Origin: JBBDXI01 sp040902425
GTDB taxonomy: Bacteria; Planctomycetota; Phycisphaerae; Phycisphaerales; UBA1924
Direction of reading: 5' to 3'
Assembly: GCA_040902425.1 (NCBI GenBank)
Contig: JBBDXI010000071.1
Span: 1-21,053 of the forward strand
Length of the DNA stretch: 21,053 nucleotides
In this document: positions 5,820 through 12,895 of the stretch, in pieces
How the letters are laid out: each line of letters opens with the position of its first letter
Numbering within the stretch: position 1 is the stretch's first letter
The notes under the pieces: model-generated
Told to the model about the DNA's origin: nothing
What the model saw: the letters and a program-made list of their open reading frames with translations, nothing else
Databases searched by the model: none
Position numbers and translations under genes: made by a program

Positions 5820-7189
5820 GGGCACCCCTGCGCGTACCGGGTCAGGAAGCAGCCGAAGTCCGCGACGTTGATCTTGGGCTGGATGTGGTGGTTGGGGTAG
5901 ACGCCCAGGCCGCTGCCGTCGCAGTTGGCATAGGGACGCCCTGCGACGTACTGGTCGAGGAAGCAGGTGAAGTCGGCGACATTGAGCGTGTGGTTCCCGT
6001 CGCAGTCGGCGGCGCAGTTGCCGGGGATGGGGGGCGCAGGGGGGTTGCAGCCCAGGACGAAGAAGGCGGGCTGGGTGATGACGCCCCCGTTGGCCTGGAA
6101 GGTCTCTCCGCCGCCGTAGACGAAGAGCGCCGGGCCGCGCTCGGTGGTGCAGGCGTACATCTTAAAGGTGTCTCCCACGGTGCCGTCGCCGACCCGCTCG
6201 AAGGACTGCCCATCCCAGCGGATGAGGCTGCGGGCGGGGACGCCCTCGAAGCCGAAGAAGACGCCGGCGATGTAGAGGGCGGCGCCGCGCCCGTCGTCGT
6301 AGGCGGCGAGGGCATCCACATAGGACGGGGTGAGCGGCGGGGGCCGGGGGTCGGGCTTGCCGATGTAGGTCCAGGTAGGGCTCTTCCACTTGTGGACGCC
6401 GGTCCGGCCGATGCCATTGGTGACCACGTTTGCTTCGACATAAAGCGCTTCGCCGTTGCCGAGGCTAGCAACGGTGTACGCGTTCTGTACGCCGACGATG
6501 TAATGGCTTGGCATGGGGTCTGACCAGGCACTCCCGTTCCACTTGGCCATGCCGCGCACCGGTAGACCGTTCATGGTTTGGAAGAACCCGAGCGCATAGA
6601 GCCCGAGCCCCGTCCCGTCGTCAAAGGCAACGAGGATGTCCGCGGAGCGACCGAGGTTCATCTGTCCGATCACCGTCCACTGCGTCTGGTCCCAGCGGAC
6701 GATGACCTGGTCCTCGAACGGAGGGTAAGCCGTAGCGAACGCTTGAGCACCCGCCCCAAAATCAACGAACGTCAACCGGCCTCCCGCCGGCTGGAATCCC
6801 GGGCAGTTGCCGACGCACATCCCGCTGGGGACCCAATGCGTTCCTTCGAAGCGATAGAACCAGCTCGCGGTGCCGGCCCGGCCACCGGCGTAGAGACGGC
6901 GAGTTCCGGACCCGTCCCGCAGCCCCCAGACAAAGTCATACAGTGCGCCCGCCGGCAGCCCGTCGTTCGGCAGCGGCTGCCAGACCGTGCCGGTCCAGCG
7001 CCACGAAAGAGGGGACTGGAAATCCGTGCGATACAGCGGGCGCAGCCCGGCCTCGTCGATGACGGCGAACCGAGCGAACCCCATGGGGTAGATCGTTGAG
7101 CCCAAGTCGCGAAAGTAGGGCCCGCATTGCGCCACCGCGGGCGCTCCGACCCAGAGGGCGACCAGGAACATGATAAGCCGAGATCGCAC
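5816..7189 (-). CDS. Secreted repeat protein with C-terminal dockerin-like segment
   Basis: Exact role unknown. The 457-residue product has a signal peptide (hydrophobic to about residue 20, cleavage near PAVA-Q). A body of repeats follows, of the form fDDGtGxgLYaxGxF..., ...WdGxxWxxvG, typical of a propeller-like surface protein. The tail is a dockerin/EF-hand-like segment (390-457) with DCDGN...NVADFTCFLDQY and NCDGSG...NVADFGCFLTRY, two Ca-loop-like halves common in Phycisphaerae exoproteins. GTG 7189 is chosen because GGAGG lies 6 nt upstream and the signal peptide has a normal N-region; an in-frame ATG at 7246 overlaps the upstream stop (ATGA) and is the alternative. It follows the 7243-8808 gene in the same direction, probably as an operon. 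Confidence 0.85.
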   Translation of the reverse strand: MRSRLIMFLVALWVGAPAVAQCGPYFRDLGSTIYPMGFARFAVIDEAGLRPLYRTDFQSPLSWRWTGTVWQPLPNDGLPAGALYDFVWGLRDGSGTRRLYAGGRAGTASWFYRFEGTHWVPSGMCVGNCPGFQPAGGRLTFVDFGAGAQAFATAYPPFEDQVIVRWDQTQWTVIGQMNLGRSADILVAFDDGTGLGLYALGFFQTMNGLPVRGMAKWNGSAWSDPMPSHYIVGVQNAYTVASLGNGEALYVEANVVTNGIGRTGVHKWKSPTWTYIGKPDPRPPPLTPSYVDALAAYDDGRGAALYIAGVFFGFEGVPARSLIRWDGQSFERVGDGTVGDTFKMYACTTERGPALFVYGGGETFQANGGVITQPAFFVLGCNPPAPPIPGNCAADCDGNHTLNVADFTCFLDQYVAGRPYANCDGSGLGVYPNHHIQPKINVADFGCFLTRYAQGCP

Positions 7190-7242
7190 CGCACACCTCC
7201 GAATGGCCGCACCCGCCGATTTCCAGCGGGTGCGCCTCAGTC

Positions 7243-8808
7243 TCATTGGTTATCGTCCGCGTACCTCGCCGTGACGAAGTCGTCGCTGGTTCCTGTGTTG
7301 GTTCTCCATCCCGTGATGGAGATGACGCGCCCGGTCTCGCCACCGTAGTTGTTGGTGATGCTCCCGGTGGAGACCTCCGTCAGCGCGTTCGAAAGTCCCG
7401 GAAAGACCTCGGCCCAGATGGGCACCCTCTCCTCGCCCATGGGATCAGTCGGCTCGGAGGTGTATTTCAAGATGAGGTAGTCGGTAGTGCCGGAGGTCGC
7501 CGTGCTCTCAACGCTCCCGCCGATGTACGCCCGGGTGCCAAAGCCGCTGCCGAAGTCCATGGCGCTGATGCTGCTGGCGATCGCGTCGTATTGCACCTCG
7601 TTCTGGTCGCGATGTTGGTAGTGGTCGAACCACTCGTGAGTGCCGCCCCCCATGCCGTACTGCACCGTGGTGATCTCGCTCTTGCCGCTGGAGAGCGGCG
7701 TCCGCGTGCCCGTCACCCAGAGGCGGTCGTGGGCCGGTATCGGCGGCGAGTACGGCGGCGAGTCGTAGTTCACGGGCGTGAGCCCCGCGCACATCGCCAC
7801 GGGCACATCATCGAACCCGCTGGTGCTCTTGCCGAAGTCGTACCAGTCCGCGGTGAAGGCCGTGCCGTTGAACGACCACTTCACCACCAGCCAGTCGCCG
7901 TTGGTGCTCGATCCGCTGGCGGTTCGGCCGGCGACCGCGAACCCCTCGACCCACGCCGCCAGCTGCGAGTTGGGGGCCGACGTCATGCAGGTGGATGTGA
8001 ACGTGTAGGACGAACTGCCCCGTGTAAAGAACGCGGAAGTCTCCGCGCCCGTTGACAGGCGGTAAGCGAGGACGACCATGGCTTGCTCGCCGCTGGAGTG
8101 CCGCCCGTGGCCGCCGACGATCACGTGGGTGTCCGTGAGCATGACCCCGATCGGCGAGTCCTCGTAGGTGCCGCTGGAACTCCAGGCCTTGTAGGCGACG
8201 TTGGTGACCGGCGACCCGTCGGTGATGTTGTAGACGCGGGTGACGATGTCGATGTTGCCGTTGAGGTACTCGAGTCGGGAGACCACCGCCACGTAGAGGT
8301 TGCCCGCCATAATCGCGACCGGGATCTCCTCCTGGTAGTCAGCGGCGACCAGCTCCGATGCCGACCAGAGCAGTTCGAGAGTCCCCTCCTCCCCGGTGTG
8401 AAAGGCGGCGACGGTCGCGTTGCGTGTCTCGCTCACCACACGCGTGCCGGCGACGAAGAGGATGGTGTACTGCGCACCGCCGACCGTGGTGGTGTGGTCG
8501 ACCCAGGACCCGAGACAGGTCGCCACGTGGGTGCCGGCGATGGCCGGGAAGCGCGCCTCGGACCGCTTGGTGCCGTCCCCGATGTCGTACTGGATCACCA
8601 CGAACTGCGAGCCGGCCTCCTCCGTGCGCTCCGTCCCGGCCGGGTACACGTGCGTGGGCGACATAGCGACGTTGACCGGCCGGTCAATCTCCGCCTCGCT
8701 CGTCGAGGGCGGGTAGGTGGCATCCCAGATCGGCGTCGGCTGCGCCGACACCCCCCCCCCTATCGCGAAGGCGATCGTGAAGCCGACGAACCAGTGGCAT
8801 GCTCTCAT
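7243..8808 (-). CDS. Secreted propeller-like repeat protein
   Basis: Function unknown. The 521-residue product begins with a signal peptide (MRACHWFVGFTIAFAIGG, cleavage near VSA-Q). It continues as repeated beta-rich units ending in patterns such as DYLILKYTS, DFVTARYAD, DWLVVKWSF and MVVLAYRLS, each after a Gly-rich turn; this resembles SBBP-type beta-propeller repeats. There is no transmembrane anchor, dockerin or PEP-CTERM-like tail, so it may be released or rely on another partner. ATG 8808 is preceded by GGGGAG 7 nt upstream. The stop TGA overlaps a potential ATG (ATGA at 7246-7243) of the downstream dockerin-bearing gene, consistent with co-expression. No catalytic motif was recognised. 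Confidence 0.82.
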   Translation of the reverse strand: MRACHWFVGFTIAFAIGGGVSAQPTPIWDATYPPSTSEAEIDRPVNVAMSPTHVYPAGTERTEEAGSQFVVIQYDIGDGTKRSEARFPAIAGTHVATCLGSWVDHTTTVGGAQYTILFVAGTRVVSETRNATVAAFHTGEEGTLELLWSASELVAADYQEEIPVAIMAGNLYVAVVSRLEYLNGNIDIVTRVYNITDGSPVTNVAYKAWSSSGTYEDSPIGVMLTDTHVIVGGHGRHSSGEQAMVVLAYRLSTGAETSAFFTRGSSSYTFTSTCMTSAPNSQLAAWVEGFAVAGRTASGSSTNGDWLVVKWSFNGTAFTADWYDFGKSTSGFDDVPVAMCAGLTPVNYDSPPYSPPIPAHDRLWVTGTRTPLSSGKSEITTVQYGMGGGTHEWFDHYQHRDQNEVQYDAIASSISAMDFGSGFGTRAYIGGSVESTATSGTTDYLILKYTSEPTDPMGEERVPIWAEVFPGLSNALTEVSTGSITNNYGGETGRVISITGWRTNTGTSDDFVTARYADDNQ

Positions 8809-9083
8809 CGGAGTTCTCCCCGGTGTGTGCGGCCGCCACGGCTGCCGGCGCGACGCAACGGGACACAGTCGCCGAGTTGATCCGGGGCCGGAGGGCCCGC
8901 CTCAATGGTCTACCAGAGTGTGCTACTGCGGCAAAGTGAAAAGGTTGCACGTTGTCGGATTCCCCCCCGGGAGCACCGCAGGGTTGCGAGCCACGCCGCA
9001 GGTCTGCGGCCGCGCGGCTCCCGTCGATATCGGACGGACCGGCAAGCGGCACGCTCCGCCCGGCCTTCCTGTATCCTCCCCCC
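8809..9083. other. Divergent intergenic region between the secreted-protein operon and ruvA
   Basis: This 275-nt region separates the minus-strand secreted genes from ruvA. It holds the ribosome site of the 8808 gene next to 8809 and the ruvA -10-like box at 9072-9077. Reading frames crossing it carry no recognisable domain, and I see no RNA gene or riboswitch. A short A-rich, lower-GC patch lies near 8920-8960. Confidence 0.6.
9072..9077 (+). promoter_or_regulatory. ruvA: Candidate -10 box of ruvA (leaderless)
   Basis: TATCCT is followed by exactly six C residues and the ATG at 9084, with no Shine-Dalgarno sequence. No clear -35 element was found at the usual distance. Confidence 0.45.
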
Positions 9084-9716
9084 ATGATCACCCGCCTGGC
9101 AGGGATGCTCGAGTCGGTCGAGGGCCTCGAGGCCACCATCCGCCTCGAAGGCGGCCTCTGGCGCCAGGTCCTCCTCCCCGCCTACCTCGCCGAGACGCTC
9201 CGCCAGGAGGCCGGCAAGCCCATCACCCTCCACACCCTGGAGTACCTCGAGAGCCAGGGCCAGGGCAGCACCTACATCCCCCGCCTCATCGGCTTCGCCT
9301 CGCCCCAGGAGCGCCGCTTCTTCGAGCTGCTCACCGGCGTCGACGGCTTCGGCAACCGCAAGGCCCTGCGCGCCCTCGCCCACCAGCCCGCACTCATCGC
9401 CCGCGCCATCGCCGGCTCCGACGCCGCCTGGCTCACCCAGCTCCCCGAGATCGGCAAGAAAACCGCCGAGAAAGTCATCCTCGAACTCAAGGGCCGCATC
9501 GCCCCCTTCCTCACCGCCGCCGAGGTCCAGGGCCTCGACGCCGCCGCCGCCCCGCCCCCGGAAGAAGTCCGCGGCCCGGCCGCCGAGGCCATCGCCGCCC
9601 TCGTCGCCCTCGGCGAGACCCGCACCGACGCCGAGCGCCGCGTGCGCCTGGCCATCGCCAGGGGCCGCGCCCTCGCCACCGCCGACCAGCTCGTCGCCGC
9701 CGCCCTGGGCGCCTGA
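9084..9716 (+). CDS. ruvA: Holliday junction branch migration protein RuvA
   Basis: RuvA binds four-way DNA junctions as a tetramer and loads the RuvB motor for branch migration in recombination repair. The 210-residue product has the N-terminal OB-fold (about 1-65; it begins MITRLAGMLESVEG), two helix-hairpin-helix motifs (LLTGVDGFGNRKALRAL, 82-98; LPEIGKKTAEKVILELK, 120-136), an Ala/Pro-rich linker (153-162), and the RuvB-binding C-terminal domain (EAIAALVALGETRTDAERRV, 168-187). Length is close to normal. ATG 9084 is chosen over an open upstream frame because MITRLxG is the conserved RuvA start and a -10-like box sits 6 nt before it. ruvB and ruvC are not next to it here. Confidence 0.95.
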   Translation: MITRLAGMLESVEGLEATIRLEGGLWRQVLLPAYLAETLRQEAGKPITLHTLEYLESQGQGSTYIPRLIGFASPQERRFFELLTGVDGFGNRKALRALAHQPALIARAIAGSDAAWLTQLPEIGKKTAEKVILELKGRIAPFLTAAEVQGLDAAAAPPPEEVRGPAAEAIAALVALGETRTDAERRVRLAIARGRALATADQLVAAALGA

Positions 9717-9836
9717 GACCGTGAGAAGCCGCTAACCTTAATACCGCCGGACCCGGCGCGCCCCGCACCACCAGCCCGCGAGAATCCGCCGATCACGCGA
9801 CCAGAGAGGGTGTACCAGGTGCAACGGAGGTGGAGC
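9717..9836. other. Intergenic region with candidate promoter for the lipoprotein pair
   Basis: TAACCT at 9733-9738 is a possible -10 box, giving a leader of about 90 nt. The ribosome site ACGGAGG (9824-9830) lies 6 nt before ATG 9837. No -35 match or terminator after ruvA is evident. Confidence 0.35.
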
Positions 9837-10235
9837 ATGCGGGGGAGCACGATCGTTCGAACCGTTCTCGGCGTCACGGTGGCGGCGGGCCTTGCCACGG
9901 CCGGCGGATGCCTCGCCCTCGCGGCCGGTGCCGCGGCCGGCGTGGGGACCTACGCCTACGTCAAGGGCGAAGCCTCCAACACCTTCGAGGCGAGCCTCGA
10001 CCGCACGCACGCCGCCGCGGTCCGCGCCATGGAGGACCTGGGCTTCCCCCTCGAATCCGACTCCAGGGACGCCCTCGAGGCCCGTGTCGCCGCGCGCCAG
10101 GCCGACAACACCCGGGTCACCATCAACCTGCAGAGCCTCGGCGAGAACCTCACCGAGGTCAAGGTCCGCGTCGGCACCTTCGGCGACGAGTCCGAGTCGC
10201 GCCTCATCATGGACAAGATCCGGGAGAACCTGTGA
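9837..10235 (+). CDS. DUF3568-type putative lipoprotein, copy 1
   Basis: Function unknown. The 132-residue product has an N-terminal hydrophobic segment ending in ATAGGC (Cys25), a weak lipobox lacking the usual Leu. It continues with GTYAYVKGEASNTFEASLDRT (long helix onset) and ends NLTEVKVRVGTFGDESESRLIMDKI (104-128), the pattern I associate with the DUF3568 family of small envelope lipoproteins. ATG 9837 is chosen because ACGGAGG lies 6 nt upstream. Its stop overlaps the start of the paralogous gene by 4 nt, so the two are translationally coupled and probably work together, perhaps as a pair of periplasm-facing lipoproteins (inference). Confidence 0.82.
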   Translation: MRGSTIVRTVLGVTVAAGLATAGGCLALAAGAAAGVGTYAYVKGEASNTFEASLDRTHAAAVRAMEDLGFPLESDSRDALEARVAARQADNTRVTINLQSLGENLTEVKVRVGTFGDESESRLIMDKIRENL

Positions 10236-10696
10236 CCACACGACCAACCGCGCGGCGGCGGGCCGCGGCCCTGCTCACCACCCTCACCACCGCAGGGTCG
10301 CCCCCGCTCGCCGCGCTGGCCGCGCTGGCGGCCGTGGCCCTGGCCGCGCTGCTCCCCGCCGCGTGCTCGCTGCACAACAACCCCGCCGGCACCGACCGCT
10401 ACGCCTACGCCGGCGGGGGGCTCACCAGCGAGGTCCCCGACTCGCTCGACCGCACGCTCCAGGCCGCCATCGCCGCGGCCGAGGAGTCCGAGCTCATCAT
10501 CCGCCGGCGCGAGCAGGGCGACGGCTGGGCCCGCCTGCTGGCCGAGCAGGGCGACGGCAAGGACGTGCGCATCCGCCTCCACCGCCTCGCGCCGAACCTG
10601 ACGCAGGTGAAGATCCGCGTCGGCCTGATCGGCGATGAGCCGCAGTCGCGGGTCATCCTCGACCGCATCCGCTTCACGCTGGCCGTGGCCCCCTGA
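10232..10696 (+). CDS. DUF3568-type putative lipoprotein, copy 2
   Basis: The 154-residue product is a paralogue of the preceding protein: NLTQVKIRVGLIGDEPQSRVILDRI matches NLTEVKVRVGTFGDESESRLIMDKI, and SLDRTLQAAI matches SLDRTHAAAV. The signal is longer and has a much better lipobox, LPAAC (Cys45), so membrane anchoring by lipidation is well supported here. The GTG start (10232) overlaps the previous stop as GTGA, which fixes the start and indicates coupled translation. The C-terminal domain contains an insert-like stretch rich in Glu and Arg (roughly 79-106) not seen in copy 1. The gene is convergent with the HAF-like gene that ends at 10711. The role is unknown. Confidence 0.8.
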   Translation: MTTRPTARRRAAALLTTLTTAGSPPLAALAALAAVALAALLPAACSLHNNPAGTDRYAYAGGGLTSEVPDSLDRTLQAAIAAAEESELIIRRREQGDGWARLLAEQGDGKDVRIRLHRLAPNLTQVKIRVGLIGDEPQSRVILDRIRFTLAVAP

Positions 10697-10699
10697 GCG

Positions 10700-10719
10700 G
10701 CGCCTCTCTCTCAGAGCGC
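10700..10719. terminator. Possible bidirectional terminator hairpin
   Basis: GCGC-c-TCT (10700-10707) pairs with AGAGCGC (10713-10719) around a 5-nt loop, with one bulged C, between two convergent genes whose stops lie 14 nt apart. No U-tract is present in either direction, so termination activity is uncertain. Confidence 0.3.
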
Positions 10720-11772
10720 CCGCCGCCGGCGCGCCGCGAGAAGCCCCGCGCCAACGAGCAGGCCCAGGGCGCCCGGCGCGGGGATGGGGCCGGTCCAGAG
10801 GAAGGCCTCGTCGCCGGAGGGCGTGGTGGCGTAGCCGCCGACGTAGAGCGTGCCGCCCTCCACCACGACCGAGGTGGCCACCGATTGGAAATAGCCGTGG
10901 GGGAGGAACTGGTGGAGGGAAAGGAACGACTCCGGCGTCCCGAACCACACCCCCGCGCCGTTGACGCCTCCGAGGTTCGCGTAGCCGACCTGGGCCACGC
11001 CGCAGGTGGCGTTGAGGGTGGAGAGACCCGCGCCGGGTGGGTTCATGTCCAGGTAGCTGGCGGCGCTCCCCCGCCAGAGCGCGGCGTGGTCGTTCGAGCC
11101 GAAGAAGCGCGCGACCCCGACCTGTTCGCCCGGCGCCATGCCGAAAATACGGGAAGAGAGGCCACCGGCGGGGTGCAGGCTTACATGGCTCGCAGCCGTG
11201 CCGGCCCAGAGCGCCGCGCGGTTGGCGCCACCGCCCAGCGTCCAGCCGCCTTGGAACGTGCCGTCCGTCGCTCGTGCCCTGGAATCTGTCGCCCCGGCAG
11301 GATGTAAGTCGACAAACGACCCGCTCGATCCAGTCCAGAGCGCCGCGTGACTGACCGAGACCGCGACAATGGCGTCCCCCACCTGCTGGTTGCCGGCCAT
11401 GGCGTAGGCCAATGACCCGATGGTCGCGGCGGGCGGATGGAGCGATACGATCCCTCCGGTCGTCCACAGCGTCGCCCCGACATTGGACGTCCCCACCTGG
11501 TAGTCTTCACCCCAAGCGCCGAACACTTGCCCGAAACCGACTCCACCGGGCATGGGCTGGCCGCTTGCGGCGGAGCCCCCCCAGGCGTACGGCCCCGCGC
11601 CGGGCGCCGTACCGAACGCCACTCCGAACTGACGGGTCGGCGTGACCGCGTTCACACGAGATGATGAGTAGGACGCGACGTGGAGAGGGACCGCCGTCCA
11701 TTGGCCGGGGCACAGTGCCGCCACCCCCGCCCAGGCGCTAAGAGCGGCGGCAACTTGCCAACGTAGGTCCAT
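10711..11772 (-). CDS. Secreted HAF-like repeat protein with PEP-CTERM-like tail, copy C
   Basis: The 353-residue product has a signal peptide (MDLRWQVAAALSAWAGVAALC, cleavage near PGQ). It is followed by several repeats of about 50 residues with the core QVG...HAALWxGSAASxVDLxPxG...S, similar to HAF-family extracellular repeats and likely propeller-forming. The end is PIPAPGALGLLVGAGLLAARRRR, a PEP-CTERM-like sorting signal with PAP in place of PEP, so export and processing by an exosortase-type system is inferred. ATG 11772 is chosen: the signal peptide begins there and a TACACT box lies 8 nt upstream. It is third in a tandem triplet; its N-terminal coding stretch (11378-11715) is identical to copy B. 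Confidence 0.86.
   Translation of the reverse strand: MDLRWQVAAALSAWAGVAALCPGQWTAVPLHVASYSSSRVNAVTPTRQFGVAFGTAPGAGPYAWGGSAASGQPMPGGVGFGQVFGAWGEDYQVGTSNVGATLWTTGGIVSLHPPAATIGSLAYAMAGNQQVGDAIVAVSVSHAALWTGSSGSFVDLHPAGATDSRARATDGTFQGGWTLGGGANRAALWAGTAASHVSLHPAGGLSSRIFGMAPGEQVGVARFFGSNDHAALWRGSAASYLDMNPPGAGLSTLNATCGVAQVGYANLGGVNGAGVWFGTPESFLSLHQFLPHGYFQSVATSVVVEGGTLYVGGYATTPSGDEAFLWTGPIPAPGALGLLVGAGLLAARRRRAL
11378..11715. repeat. 338-bp perfect direct repeat, copy in HAF gene C
   Basis: Comparing the lines by eye, 11378-11715 is identical to 12480-12817 (offset 1102), with mismatches immediately outside at 11377/12479 and 11716/12818. It covers the coding sequence from just after the signal peptide through the first repeats. 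Confidence 0.9.
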
Positions 11773-11780
11773 GTGCGCGC

Positions 11781-11786
11781 AGTGTA
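11781..11786 (-). promoter_or_regulatory. Candidate -10 box of HAF-like copy C
   Basis: On the minus strand TACACT ends 8 nt before ATG 11772 in the 46-nt gap after copy B. There is no Shine-Dalgarno sequence, so copy C may have its own short-leader transcript. Confidence 0.35.
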
Positions 11787-11818
11787 CCCGTCCCTCTCTC
11801 CTCATTCCGGGCCAACCC

Positions 11819-12895
11819 TCACCGCCGCCGCCGCGATGCCAGCAGCCCGGCGCCCAGCAGCACGCCGAGGGTCCCCGGGGCGGGGATGGGCCCGGTCCAG
11901 AGGAAGGCCTCATCGCCGGAGGGCGTGGTGGCGTAGCCGCCGACGTAGAGCGTGCCGCCATCCACCACGACCGAGGTGGCGACCGACTGGAAATAGCCGG
12001 GGCCCAGGAACTGGTGGAGCGAGATGAACGATTCGGGCGTCCCGAACCACACGCCCGCGCCGTTGACCCCGGCGAGGTTGGCCACCCCGACCTGCGCCAC
12101 GCCGCAGGTCGCGTTCAGCACTGAGAGCGCGGCGCCGGGGGGGTTCAGGTCCACGTAGCTGGCGGCGGTACCCCGCCAGAGCGCGGCGTGGTCGCCGACG
12201 GCGGCGTAGGTGACCGAACCGACCTGCTGCCCCGACGCCATGCCGAAGATGGTTGAAGCGATGCCGACAGGCGGGTGAAGGCTGACGTGGCTCGAGGCGC
12301 TTCCTGCCCAGAGCGCCGCTCGATCGACCCCGCCGCTCAGCGTCCAGCCCCCCTGAAACGTGCCGTCCGTCGCTCTTGCTCCGGAATCTGTCGCACCAAG
12401 AGGATGCAAATCCACAAACGATCCGCTCGATCCTGCCCAGAGCGCCGCGTGAGTGACCGTGACCGCGACAATGGCGTCGCCCACCTGCTGGTTGCCGGCC
12501 ATGGCGTAGGCCAATGACCCGATGGTCGCGGCGGGCGGATGGAGCGATACGATCCCTCCGGTCGTCCACAGCGTCGCCCCGACATTGGACGTCCCCACCT
12601 GGTAGTCTTCACCCCAAGCGCCGAACACTTGCCCGAAACCGACTCCACCGGGCATGGGCTGGCCGCTTGCGGCGGAGCCCCCCCAGGCGTACGGCCCCGC
12701 GCCGGGCGCCGTACCGAACGCCACTCCGAACTGACGGGTCGGCGTGACCGCGTTCACACGAGATGATGAGTAGGACGCGACGTGGAGAGGGACCGCCGTC
12801 CATTGGCCGGGGCACAGCGCGGCCACACCCGCCGAGGCGCTAAGAGCGGCGGCGACTCGCAAACGCGGTGCGATGGTGCGCGCCGTGTGCTTCAC
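11819..12895 (-). CDS. Secreted HAF-like repeat protein with PEP-CTERM-like tail, copy B
   Basis: The 358-residue product has the same plan as its neighbours: signal peptide (VKHTARTIAPRLRVAAALSA, cleavage near PGQ), HAALW/VDLxPxG repeats, and PIPAPGTLGVLLGAGLLASRRRR at the end. GTG 12895 overlaps the stop of copy A as GTGA, which fixes the start and implies translational coupling; no ribosome site is seen. The coding stretch 12480-12817 is identical to copy C, while the middle and C-terminal repeats differ at many residues (for example VGIASTIFGMASGQQVG against GGLSSRIFGMAPGEQVG). The last codons instead resemble copy A. This mosaic suggests gene conversion. Function is inferred only as a surface or matrix protein. 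Confidence 0.86.
   Translation of the reverse strand: MKHTARTIAPRLRVAAALSASAGVAALCPGQWTAVPLHVASYSSSRVNAVTPTRQFGVAFGTAPGAGPYAWGGSAASGQPMPGGVGFGQVFGAWGEDYQVGTSNVGATLWTTGGIVSLHPPAATIGSLAYAMAGNQQVGDAIVAVTVTHAALWAGSSGSFVDLHPLGATDSGARATDGTFQGGWTLSGGVDRAALWAGSASSHVSLHPPVGIASTIFGMASGQQVGSVTYAAVGDHAALWRGTAASYVDLNPPGAALSVLNATCGVAQVGVANLAGVNGAGVWFGTPESFISLHQFLGPGYFQSVATSVVVDGGTLYVGGYATTPSGDEAFLWTGPIPAPGTLGVLLGAGLLASRRRR
12480..12817. repeat. 338-bp perfect direct repeat, copy in HAF gene B
   Basis: Second copy of the identical tract, in the same reading frame of the adjacent paralogue. The flanking coding regions of the two genes are similar but clearly diverged, which makes the block stand out. Confidence 0.9.

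Noticed and set aside
4791..5825. A 344-codon minus-strand frame opposite manA
   Set aside because: Gly/Ala/Glu-rich shadow with no recognisable domain; manA has its full zinc-ligand set.
7190..7246. ATG 7246 as the start of the dockerin-bearing gene (ATGA overlap with the upstream stop)
   Set aside because: It would add a 19-residue basic stretch before the signal peptide, whereas GTG 7189 has GGAGG 6 nt upstream. Coupling by overlap remains possible.
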